DNA of 64,000 bases, taken from assembly GCF_013374095.1 (NCBI RefSeq), contig NZ_AP022672.1, forward strand, positions 434,001-498,000, read 5' to 3'. The DNA comes from Sphingomonas sp. HMP6 (GTDB taxonomy: Bacteria > Pseudomonadota > Alphaproteobacteria > Sphingomonadales > Sphingomonadaceae). A model generated the notes under the pieces. It did no database searches and was not told the origin of the DNA. It worked only from the letters and a program-made list of their open reading frames with translations. A program made the position numbers and the translations under genes. Below are positions 57,540-64,000 of the stretch, piece after piece; position 1 is the stretch's first letter, and every line of letters starts with the position of its first letter.

Positions 57540-58157
57540 ATGTTTGTATTTGTAGAACGCGGCGGCCGTGGCTGCCATCCGGGCCGGATGGGCATGATGC
57601 GCGGCGGTTTGCGGCATTCCGGCTTTGGCCGCGGAAGGGACGGCGCTGGCCGTGACGGTGACGGCCGTGATGGCAGCGGACGCGGCGGCCCGCGTGGGCG
57701 ACGCATGTTCGACAGCGGCGAGCTGCGGCTCGTCCTGCTCAAGCTGATCGCCGACCAACCGCGCCATGGCTATGATTTGATCCGTCAGGTCGAGGAGCTG
57801 ACCGGCGGGGCCTATGCGCCGTCTCCGGGCGTCGTCTATCCGACACTCACTTTGCTCGACGACATGGGGCTGATCGAGGCGCGTCAGGCCGAGGGTGCGA
57901 AGAAGCTGTTCGCGGTCACCGACACCGGCACGGCGCATCTCACCGAAAATGCCGAGCAGGTCGACGCGTTGATGGCGCGGCTCGCCGATGTCGGGGCCGA
58001 ACGGGCGCGGACCGACAGCGCGTCGGTCCGCCGGGCGATGGGGAACCTGCGTGAGGTGCTGATCCACCGGCTCCGGCACGAGGAGGTGCCTAAGGAAACG
58101 CTGCACGAAATCGTTGCGCTGATCGACGAAGCCGCGCAGAAGATCGAGCGGCTGTGA
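57540..58157 (+). CDS. PadR-family transcriptional regulator
   Basis: A 205-aa protein. The N-terminal ~60 residues are Gly/Arg-rich (RGRDGAGRDGDGRDG), then the PadR winged helix: ELRLVLLKLIADQPRHGYDLIRQVEELTGGAYAPSPGVVYPTL. ATG behind AAAGGA. It likely represses itself and the DUF2218 gene. Confidence 0.9.
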   Translation: MFVFVERGGRGCHPGRMGMMRGGLRHSGFGRGRDGAGRDGDGRDGSGRGGPRGRRMFDSGELRLVLLKLIADQPRHGYDLIRQVEELTGGAYAPSPGVVYPTLTLLDDMGLIEARQAEGAKKLFAVTDTGTAHLTENAEQVDALMARLADVGAERARTDSASVRRAMGNLREVLIHRLRHEEVPKETLHEIVALIDEAAQKIERL

Positions 58158-58480
58158 TGCTGAGCGCCATCGCCCGCGTGCCGACCGCTTCGGCCAGCAA
58201 GTACCTCCAGCAGACGTGCAAGCATTGGGAGCACAACCTCGCGGTCAGCTTTACGCCCGATCATGGCACGATCGTGTTTCCCAAGGATGCGCGCGGGGCG
58301 AATCACCCCGGCGATGCGACGGTGACGTTCGACGCGCATACCGATGTGCTGGAGGTACGGATCGATGCGACATCGCCCGAACAGCTCGACGGGCTGAAGG
58401 GCGCGGTCGCCCGGCATGTTGATCGCTTCGCGTTTCGCGAAGCACCGCTCACCTATGATTGGGGGGCGGTGACAAACTAG
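58157..58480 (+). CDS. DUF2218 protein
   Basis: A 107-aa protein, start TGATG overlap with padR. ASKYLQQTCKHWEHNLAVSFTPDHGTIVFP is the DUF2218 signature, a small family often linked to iron/siderophore genes. A GTG three bases earlier is an equal alternative. Confidence 0.82.
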   Translation: MLSAIARVPTASASKYLQQTCKHWEHNLAVSFTPDHGTIVFPKDARGANHPGDATVTFDAHTDVLEVRIDATSPEQLDGLKGAVARHVDRFAFREAPLTYDWGAVTN

Positions 58481-58485
58481 CCGTC

Positions 58486-58563
58486 GTGCTCCTGCGCAGG
58501 CAGGAGCGGTGGGCAATAGAGTGCTGCGCCCGCCTCCCAAGGCTCCTGCCTGCGCAGGAGCAC
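58486..58563. repeat. Inverted repeat pair of GTGCTCCTGCGCAGGCAGG type
   Basis: Arms 58486-58507 and 58542-58563 are exact reverse complements (22 bp). Lies between convergent genes and could also act as a bidirectional terminator. Confidence 0.8.
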
Positions 58564-58572
58564 CGGATGGCA

Positions 58573-59742
58573 TTAACCGGCGCTCGTTCCCCGCCGCTCC
58601 AGGACGCGCAGGTACGTGTCGAGCACGACCTGATTGATCCGGTCCCATTGGTAAGTCGCCGCCTCGGCATGGCCTGCGGCACCCGCCGCGGTGCGGAACG
58701 CGTCATCCTCGCAAAAGCGTTGCAGCGCGTCGGCATAGCCCGAAATGTCGGTCGGCGGGACGATCAGCCCAGTCACCCCGTCGTCGATCAATCCGACCGC
58801 ACCACTCGCGCGTGCCGCGACGACGGGGACGCCCGCCGCCATCGCCTCCAGCGTCACATTGCCAAAGGTCTCGGTCAGGCTCGGGTTGAAGAACACATCC
58901 ATTGATGCGACCGCGCGGCCGAGATCGTCGCCGGTCAAGAACCCGGCGAACACCGCATCGGGCACCTGCTGCGCGAACCAGTCCTTGGCCGGCCCTTCGC
59001 CGATCACGAAGGTTCGGTGCTTCACGCCGCGCGCATCGAGCGCGCGCATCGCCTGGGCGAACACGTCGAGGCCTTTTTCCTTGACCAGTCGGCCGAGGAA
59101 CCCGACCAAAATCTCGTCATCGCCGATGCCGAGGCTGCGCCGCCACGCAAGGTCGCGCCGTCCGGGGGTGAAGCGCGCATGGTTCACCCCGCGTGACCAG
59201 CGCGTGACCGGCGTCGGCACGCCCCAGTCGTGCAGGATTTCGCCCATCATCTGGCTGGGCGCGAGCACTTCGTCGACTCGGCTGTAAAAGCGCTTCTGGA
59301 TGTTGATCATCGGGCGGACCAGGAAACCCAGGCCGTAATACTGCATATAGGTCTCGAAGCGCGAATGGTACGATGCGACGCTCGCGATGCCATGTGCCTC
59401 GGCATAGTTCAGCGCCTTGTGGCCGAGCCGGTCGGGCGCCGAGACGTGGATCATGTTGGGCGCGAACGCATCGAGATCGTGCCGCACGCGGTGCCCCATG
59501 CCACGCGTCAGCTTGTATTCGCCACGCAGCGGAATCTTGATCGAGGGCGCGCTGACCAAGTCACCAGTCGGCGGGAATGCAGGCTTGCGGCTGGTCGGCG
59601 CATAGATCCGCACTTTCACGCCGCGGCTGAGCAAATGCCCGACGAGCAGGTTGAGCGTCTGGTTCGCGCCGTCGCGCGTATAATTATAGTTGCCGCTGAA
59701 CAGCGCCACGCGGAGGTCGGATGCTTGCATCGCGGGGGCCAT
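58573..59742 (-). CDS. GT4 glycosyltransferase
   Basis: A 389-aa GT-B enzyme. N-terminal acceptor domain (LFSGNYNYTRDGANQTLNLL), donor site VGFLGRLVKEKGLDVFAQAM, and the C-terminal NPSLTETFGNVTLEAMAAGVPVVA E-x7-E region. Similar to sulfolipid or mannosyltransferases of alphaproteobacteria; acceptor unknown. Confidence 0.9.
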   Translation of the reverse strand: MAPAMQASDLRVALFSGNYNYTRDGANQTLNLLVGHLLSRGVKVRIYAPTSRKPAFPPTGDLVSAPSIKIPLRGEYKLTRGMGHRVRHDLDAFAPNMIHVSAPDRLGHKALNYAEAHGIASVASYHSRFETYMQYYGLGFLVRPMINIQKRFYSRVDEVLAPSQMMGEILHDWGVPTPVTRWSRGVNHARFTPGRRDLAWRRSLGIGDDEILVGFLGRLVKEKGLDVFAQAMRALDARGVKHRTFVIGEGPAKDWFAQQVPDAVFAGFLTGDDLGRAVASMDVFFNPSLTETFGNVTLEAMAAGVPVVAARASGAVGLIDDGVTGLIVPPTDISGYADALQRFCEDDAFRTAAGAAGHAEAATYQWDRINQVVLDTYLRVLERRGTSAG

Positions 59743-59892
59743 AGCGAAGCGGAGGGCGCATGGCTATCTCACCATGGCAGGAGTGTTGAACGGTGGGCGG
59801 TTTGTTTCTCCCTCCCGCCTTCGCGGGAGGGCCAGGGGAGGGTCTTCTTCTTTCCTATTGTTCTCTATTCGTTCCCAAGATATGCGTTGGAA

Positions 59893-60297
59893 ATGTACCC
59901 CGTCCGCCGCCAGATCAGCCCTCACGCCGCGCGCCTCCGTCGAGAGCGGACGGACGTTGAGGATTCAATCTGGCAATCCCTGCGCAACCGCCAATGCGAT
60001 AGCTTCAAATTTCGGTTCCAATCCACCATTGGTGCGTTCGTGGTCGATTTTCTGTGCGTCGAAGCAAGGTTGATCGTCGAACTTGACGGGGGGCAGCATA
60101 GCGAGGCGGTGGATGTTGCACGCACGCGCTTTCTTGAGGCGAAGGGATATCGCGTGCTTCGTTTCTGGAACAGCGACGTCGTAGAGAATCGCGATGGCGT
60201 GCTGGAGGCTATTCGGTTGGCGCTTGCCGCTCGCATGTCGGAAAGAAGAAGACCCTCCCCTAACCCCTCCCGCGAAAGCGAGAGGGGGATTGAATAG
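59893..60297 (+). CDS. DUF559 endonuclease-like protein
   Basis: A 134-aa protein: ARLRRERTDVEDSIWQSLRNRQ, FRFQSTIGAFVVDFLCVEARLIVELDGGQH and YRVLRFWNSDV match DUF559, a Vsr-like PD-(D/E)XK fold. Function in the host unknown. The last codons run into an intergenic repeat. Confidence 0.85.
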   Translation: MYPVRRQISPHAARLRRERTDVEDSIWQSLRNRQCDSFKFRFQSTIGAFVVDFLCVEARLIVELDGGQHSEAVDVARTRFLEAKGYRVLRFWNSDVVENRDGVLEAIRLALAARMSERRRPSPNPSRESERGIE

Positions 60298-60307
60298 AGC
60301 GTAATCG

Positions 60308-61678
60308 ATGGCAAAACCTCAAAAACGCTACGTCTGCCAGTCCTGCGGATCGGTGTCGCACCGCTGGGCGGGGCAATGCGCCGATTGTGCCGAGTGGAAC
60401 ACGCTGGTCGAGGAGGCTGGGGCGACCGTTACCCCGTTCCAGGCGAAGCATAACCTCCAGTCGGGCGGACGGACGATGCAGCTCGTCGGGCTCGATGCCG
60501 AGATCACCTTGCCCGAGCGCATGCCCTCGGGGATCGCCGAGTTCGACCGTGCATTGGGTGGCGGGTTCGTTGAAGGCTCGGCAACGCTGATCGGCGGCGA
60601 TCCCGGGATCGGCAAATCGACCTTGCTGTTGCAGGCTGCGGCGAAAATGGCGCTCGCCGGATTGCCCGTTGCCTACGTCTCGGGCGAAGAGGCGGCCGAT
60701 CAGGTGCGGCTCCGCGCCCGGCGGCTGGGGCTTGGCCATGCGCCGGTGATGCTCGCGGCGGCGACCTCGACCCGCGACATCCTCACCACGCTGGGCAAGG
60801 GCACCCCGCCCGCTCTGCTCGTGATCGATTCGATCCAGACGATGCACAGCGACCTGATCGAAGGCGCACCCGGCACCGTCAGCCAGGTGCGTGCCTCCGC
60901 CCAGGAATTGATCCGCTTTGCCAAGGAACGCGGCACGGCGGTCGTGCTGGTCGGGCACGTGACAAAAGATGGCAGCATCGCGGGGCCGCGCGTGCTCGAA
61001 CATATGGTCGATACGGTGCTGAGCTTCGAAGGCGAGCGCAGCCACCAATATCGCATCTTGCGCGCGATCAAAAATCGCTTCGGCGGCACCGACGAAATCG
61101 GCGTGTTCGCCATGGTTGCCGAGGGATTGGCCGAAGTTTCAAATCCTTCCGCGCTGTTTCTGACTCAGCGTGAGGAGGGGGTTACGGGCACGACGGTGTT
61201 CCCCGCGCTCGAAGGTACGCGCCCGGTGCTGGTTGAAATCCAGGCGCTGGTCGTGCGGCTGGCGAGTGGTGCGACCCCTCGGCGCGCGGTCGTCGGCTGG
61301 GACAGCGGGCGGCTCGCGATGGTGCTGGCCGTGCTGGAGGCACGCTGCGGCCTCAGTTTCTCGTCGAGCGAAGTCTATCTGAACATTGCGGGCGGATACC
61401 GCGTGGCCGATCCCGCCGCCGATCTTGCGGTCGCGGCGGCGTTGGTGTCGGCGTTGTCGGAACGGCCGCTCGCGGCCGATGCGGTGGTATTCGGCGAACT
61501 CGCTTTGTCGGGCGAAATCCGCCCGGTCGCGCACGGTGCGCTGCGCTTGAAGGAAGCGGGCAAATTGGGCTTCGAGCGCGCCCTCGTCCCCGCCGCAGTG
61601 GCGGACGACAAGAGCGGGCTGACGCTCACCGGCTTCAAGACGCTCGGCGGTTTCGTCGAACATATGCTGGGGCGCTGA
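60308..61678 (+). CDS. radA: DNA repair protein RadA
   Basis: A 456-aa protein with the N-terminal zinc finger CQSC...CADC, Walker A GGDPGIGKST (about 98-107), the RadA motif KNRFGGTDEIG (about 256) and a C-terminal Lon-like domain. It promotes branch migration in recombination. Confidence 0.96.
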   Translation: MAKPQKRYVCQSCGSVSHRWAGQCADCAEWNTLVEEAGATVTPFQAKHNLQSGGRTMQLVGLDAEITLPERMPSGIAEFDRALGGGFVEGSATLIGGDPGIGKSTLLLQAAAKMALAGLPVAYVSGEEAADQVRLRARRLGLGHAPVMLAAATSTRDILTTLGKGTPPALLVIDSIQTMHSDLIEGAPGTVSQVRASAQELIRFAKERGTAVVLVGHVTKDGSIAGPRVLEHMVDTVLSFEGERSHQYRILRAIKNRFGGTDEIGVFAMVAEGLAEVSNPSALFLTQREEGVTGTTVFPALEGTRPVLVEIQALVVRLASGATPRRAVVGWDSGRLAMVLAVLEARCGLSFSSSEVYLNIAGGYRVADPAADLAVAAALVSALSERPLAADAVVFGELALSGEIRPVAHGALRLKEAGKLGFERALVPAAVADDKSGLTLTGFKTLGGFVEHMLGR

Positions 61679-61698
61679 CGATCCGCACGCGGCTGAGC

Positions 61699-61884
61699 GT
61701 GTGCCGCCGCAAGCGGGTGTTCGCGAGCGCGGATGCGGCGCGGGCGGCGGTCGTTGGGGAGGCCGTGCTGCTGCCGTATCGCTGTGATCGGTGCGGACGG
61801 TTTCATCTCACTAGTCGGCGGAAGGGAAAATGGATGGGACTGCGCCACCCCGGCGAAGGCCGGGGCCCAGCCGCGAAGGTTTAG
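61699..61884 (+). CDS. Small zinc-ribbon protein (61 aa)
   Basis: GTG start. CRRKRVFASADAARAA...LLPYRCDRCGRFHLTSR recalls short proteins found in sphingomonads next to radA. The C-terminal ~15 residues are encoded by the intergenic repeat, so the true end is unusual. The start may be a few codons upstream. Confidence 0.6.
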   Translation: MCRRKRVFASADAARAAVVGEAVLLPYRCDRCGRFHLTSRRKGKWMGLRHPGEGRGPAAKV

Positions 61885-61944
61885 CCGCATCGCGTCGCGC
61901 TCTCCTTCAAAGCGCTCACAACTGGGCCCCGGCCTTCGCCGGGG
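61848..61944. repeat. Second inverted pair of the CCCCGGCGAAGGCCGGGG element
   Basis: Copies at 61848-61870 and 61921-61944, same sequence as at 57349 and 57422. Confidence 0.85.
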
Positions 61945-62014
61945 AAGCGGGATTGGGCGGCGATCGCAACCCCCCCCCTCGACCTCGCCGTCCCACTCGC
62001 ATAAGACGCCGGCC

Positions 62015-62578
62015 ATGAACCTCACCGCGCTCGACATTCTCGTTCTGCTTGCCGTCGGTGGGGCGGCGACGCTCGGCATCATGCGCGGGTTCGTCACCGA
62101 AGTGCTGTCGCTGTTCGCCTGGGTCGGAATCGTTTTCGCGCTGAAACTGTTTCATGTGCCGTTGACCCAAGCGCTCACCGGCGTGGTTGGCACCACCACG
62201 GGTGCGGCGGTGCTGGCCTTTGCGATCTTGTCGGGCGGCACCTATTTTGCCGGGCGCGCGGTCGCCAATGCGATCGGCGCGCGCACGCGCGATTCGATCC
62301 TCGGCCCGGTCGACCGTGCGCTCGGCTTCGGCTTCGGCGCGCTGAAAGGGCTGATCCTCGCAAGCCTCGCCTTCCTGCTCGTCGTGCTGATGACCGACAC
62401 GGTCGGCGGCGGCCCGACGCACCGGCCGGAATGGCTGACCTCGGCGCGGGCCTATCCCTTGCTCAACGAAACCAGCGCCGCGATCGCCGATTTCGTCGAC
62501 CGCCGCCGCAAGGGCGAGCCGGTGTTCCGGGATGCCGGGAAGCCGCGCGTGGCGGAGAATTCGAGCGACCGGCCATAG
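62015..62578 (+). CDS. CvpA-family membrane protein
   Basis: A 187-aa protein. LDILVLLAVGGAATLGIMRGFVTEVLSLFAWV and three further hydrophobic segments, with DRALGFGFGALKGLI, typical of CvpA. Follows radA as in many alphaproteobacteria. Confidence 0.9.
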   Translation: MNLTALDILVLLAVGGAATLGIMRGFVTEVLSLFAWVGIVFALKLFHVPLTQALTGVVGTTTGAAVLAFAILSGGTYFAGRAVANAIGARTRDSILGPVDRALGFGFGALKGLILASLAFLLVVLMTDTVGGGPTHRPEWLTSARAYPLLNETSAAIADFVDRRRKGEPVFRDAGKPRVAENSSDRP

Positions 62579-62579
62579 T

Positions 62580-62668
62580 CCGTTCGGCCTGAGCCTGTCG
62601 AAGGCAGCGCGCCGCACGGCCGACGGCGGTTGCTGCGTGCAGGGCTTCGACAGGCTCAGGGCGAACGG
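62580..62668. repeat. Inverted repeat pair (CCTGAGCCTGTCGAAGG type)
   Basis: Arms 62580-62604 and 62645-62668 are near-perfect reverse complements. This element is a common dispersed intergenic repeat in sphingomonads. Confidence 0.8.
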
Positions 62669-62721
62669 AAGTGGCAAAGTCGGGGGGTGCGTTTCGGCGC
62701 TCACCGTCCTACATCGGCCCC

Positions 62722-63159
62722 ATGAACGCGCCCCTCTACAATACCGAGATTCTCCGGCTAGCGGCGACGATCCCGCATCAGACGCGTCTGCCCGAGCCGA
62801 TGGCGACCGCCGAGAAGCGCTCGCCGATCTGCGGCAGCCGCGTGACGGTGGATGTCAACATCAATGCCGATGGGCGCATCGCGGAGATCGGCATGCTGGT
62901 GCGCGCCTGTGCGCTCGGGCAGGCGTCGTCGTCGCTGCTCGGCGCGGTGGTGATCGGCAAGACCCCCGACGAAGTCGCTGCCGCGCGCGATCAGCTTGCC
63001 GCCTGGCTCGGTGGGGGAGGGCCGCTCCCGGATTGGCCCGGCTTCGCGCTGTTCACCCCGGCCTTGCCGCATAGCGCGCGGCACGCCTCGATCCGGCTCG
63101 CGTTCGAAGCCGCCGCCGAAGCGGCGCAAGCCGCCGCCGCCGCAAAAGCGCCCGTATGA
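62722..63159 (+). CDS. Fe-S cluster assembly scaffold-like protein
   Basis: A 145-aa IscU/NifU-N-like protein with SPICGSRVTVDV (Cys37) and VRACALGQASSSLL (Cys63). The third scaffold cysteine is absent, a form seen in alphaproteobacteria. Its C-terminus is Ala-rich. Confidence 0.82.
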   Translation: MNAPLYNTEILRLAATIPHQTRLPEPMATAEKRSPICGSRVTVDVNINADGRIAEIGMLVRACALGQASSSLLGAVVIGKTPDEVAAARDQLAAWLGGGGPLPDWPGFALFTPALPHSARHASIRLAFEAAAEAAQAAAAAKAPV

Positions 63160-64000
63160 GCGAATCGCTGCTGCGCGACGGTGTCGTCCTTGGCGGTTTC
63201 GCGCTCGTCTTCGTCCTGATCTTCCGCCGCTTCGGCCTCGGCGCGACGCTGGGGTATCTCGTCGCCGGGGCGGTGGTCGGGCCGCATGTGCTGCATCTGG
63301 TCGGCGATGCCGAATCGATGATCGGCGTGGCCGAACTCGGCATCACGTTGCTGCTGTTCATCGTCGGCCTCGAACTGAACCCCAGTCGATTGTGGGCGCT
63401 GAGAAAGGAAATCTTCGGGCTCGGCCTGTTGCAAGTTCTGTTGTGCGGGCTGGCGGTCACCGGACTGGTCGCCTCGGTGCATTTCTCGACATCGGCGGCG
63501 CTGGTGCTCGGCCTGCCGCTGGCGCTCTCCTCCACCGCGCAGGTGCTGCCGATGCTGCAATCGGCCGGGCGCATGCGCACGCCGTTCGGCGAACGCGCCT
63601 TCTCGATCCTGTTGTTCCAGGATCTGTCGATCGTGCCGCTGATCACGTTGGTCGCGGTGCTGTCGCGCAATCCGGCCGATGCCGGCGGCCCGCCGGGTTG
63701 GCTGTTGTTCCTCTATACCGTTGCCGCGATTGGCGGACTGGTGCTGGCCGGGCGTTTCCTGCTGCGCCCCCTGTTCCGGATCATCGGCAATCTCGGCGAG
63801 CGCGAGATGTTCGTGTTTGCAGCACTCTTCACCGTCATCGCAGCGGCGGCGATCATGGAGTCGCTCGGCCTTTCCACCGCACTCGGCGCGTTCGTCGCGG
63901 GTGTGATGCTCGCCGACAGCCCGTATCGGCATGAGCTTGAGGCCGATGTCGAGCCGTTCCGCTCGATCCTGCTCGGCCTGTTCTTCGTCGCGGTCGGCAT
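63156..64000 (+). CDS. CPA2-type monovalent cation/proton antiporter (3' end outside window)
   Basis: 281 residues visible. ATGA overlap with the preceding gene. Many membrane helices; GVAELGITLLLFIVGLELNPSRLW, SSTAQVLPML and FQDLSIVPLI are the KefB/KefC-type signatures. Any TrkA-N regulatory domain would lie beyond the window. Confidence 0.9.
   Translation, partial: MSESLLRDGVVLGGFALVFVLIFRRFGLGATLGYLVAGAVVGPHVLHLVGDAESMIGVAELGITLLLFIVGLELNPSRLWALRKEIFGLGLLQVLLCGLAVTGLVASVHFSTSAALVLGLPLALSSTAQVLPMLQSAGRMRTPFGERAFSILLFQDLSIVPLITLVAVLSRNPADAGGPPGWLLFLYTVAAIGGLVLAGRFLLRPLFRIIGNLGEREMFVFAALFTVIAAAAIMESLGLSTALGAFVAGVMLADSPYRHELEADVEPFRSILLGLFFVAVG

Overview
The window is high-GC alphaproteobacterial chromosome, most likely from Sphingomonas or a close relative. 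The basis is the host gene order radA - cvpA-like - Fe-S scaffold-like - CPA2 antiporter, paired inverted intergenic repeats of a type common in sphingomonads, and codon use. It holds one complete-looking integrated prophage of about 50.7 kb. A 50-bp direct repeat bounds it (attL 3728-3777, attR 54433-54482) and equals the 3' half plus CCA of a tRNA-Thr(TGT) gene that stays intact at the right end.

Left host flank (1-3727, all minus strand): a RiPP operon that looks like a lasso-peptide cluster. In transcription order it encodes a nucleotidyltransferase, a B2-type leader protease, a 48-aa precursor absent from ordinary ORF lists, a hairpin, an HPr-kinase-like serine kinase and an Stf0-type sulfotransferase cut by the window edge. 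The cyclase and B1 protein are not in the window. The prophage sits between this operon and the tRNA gene.

Prophage, left to right: (i) 3.9-6.1 kb, small plus-strand accessory genes; (ii) 6.2-31.7 kb, a minus-strand late operon read from right to left: terminase, portal-MuF fusion, protease/scaffold, major capsid, connectors, tail tube, chaperones with a likely -1 frameshift, tape measure, baseplate hub proteins, tail-tip adhesin, collagen-like protein, holins, SAR endolysin, spanins. A P22 immI-like module (ribbon-helix-helix repressor divergent from an antirepressor) interrupts it at 16.2-18.0 kb. (iii) 31.7-32.1 kb, a bidirectional control region; (iv) 32.1-36.7 kb, plus-strand small genes, a MucR-like regulator and a DUF4942-methyltransferase; (v) 36.8-42.6 kb, minus-strand genes including a RuvC-like nuclease, a DUF1376 replication protein and regulators; (vi) 42.6-43.4 kb, a divergent Cro/CI-type switch; (vii) 43.5-53.1 kb, a plus-strand early operon with RecT, a HerA-like ATPase and two near-identical LRR-like repeat genes made by a segmental duplication; (viii) 53.2-54.4 kb, overlapping xis and int.

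Two phage-wide signals are not explained by gene annotation. One is a start-associated sequence, CCCTACCAC..AAGGA, in front of at least a dozen phage genes on both strands. The other is a 14-bp palindrome, close to CCKCATWAATGMGS, found at the lysogeny switch, beside both promoters of the 31.7-32.1 kb control region and upstream of both LRR-like genes.

Right host flank (54.5-64 kb): tRNA-Thr, a DUF429 protein, a BrnT toxin with an unusual DUF1508-like antitoxin partner, rarA, a PadR regulator with a DUF2218 gene, a GT4 glycosyltransferase, a DUF559 nuclease, radA, a small zinc-ribbon protein, a CvpA-family protein, an Fe-S scaffold-like protein and a truncated CPA2 antiporter.
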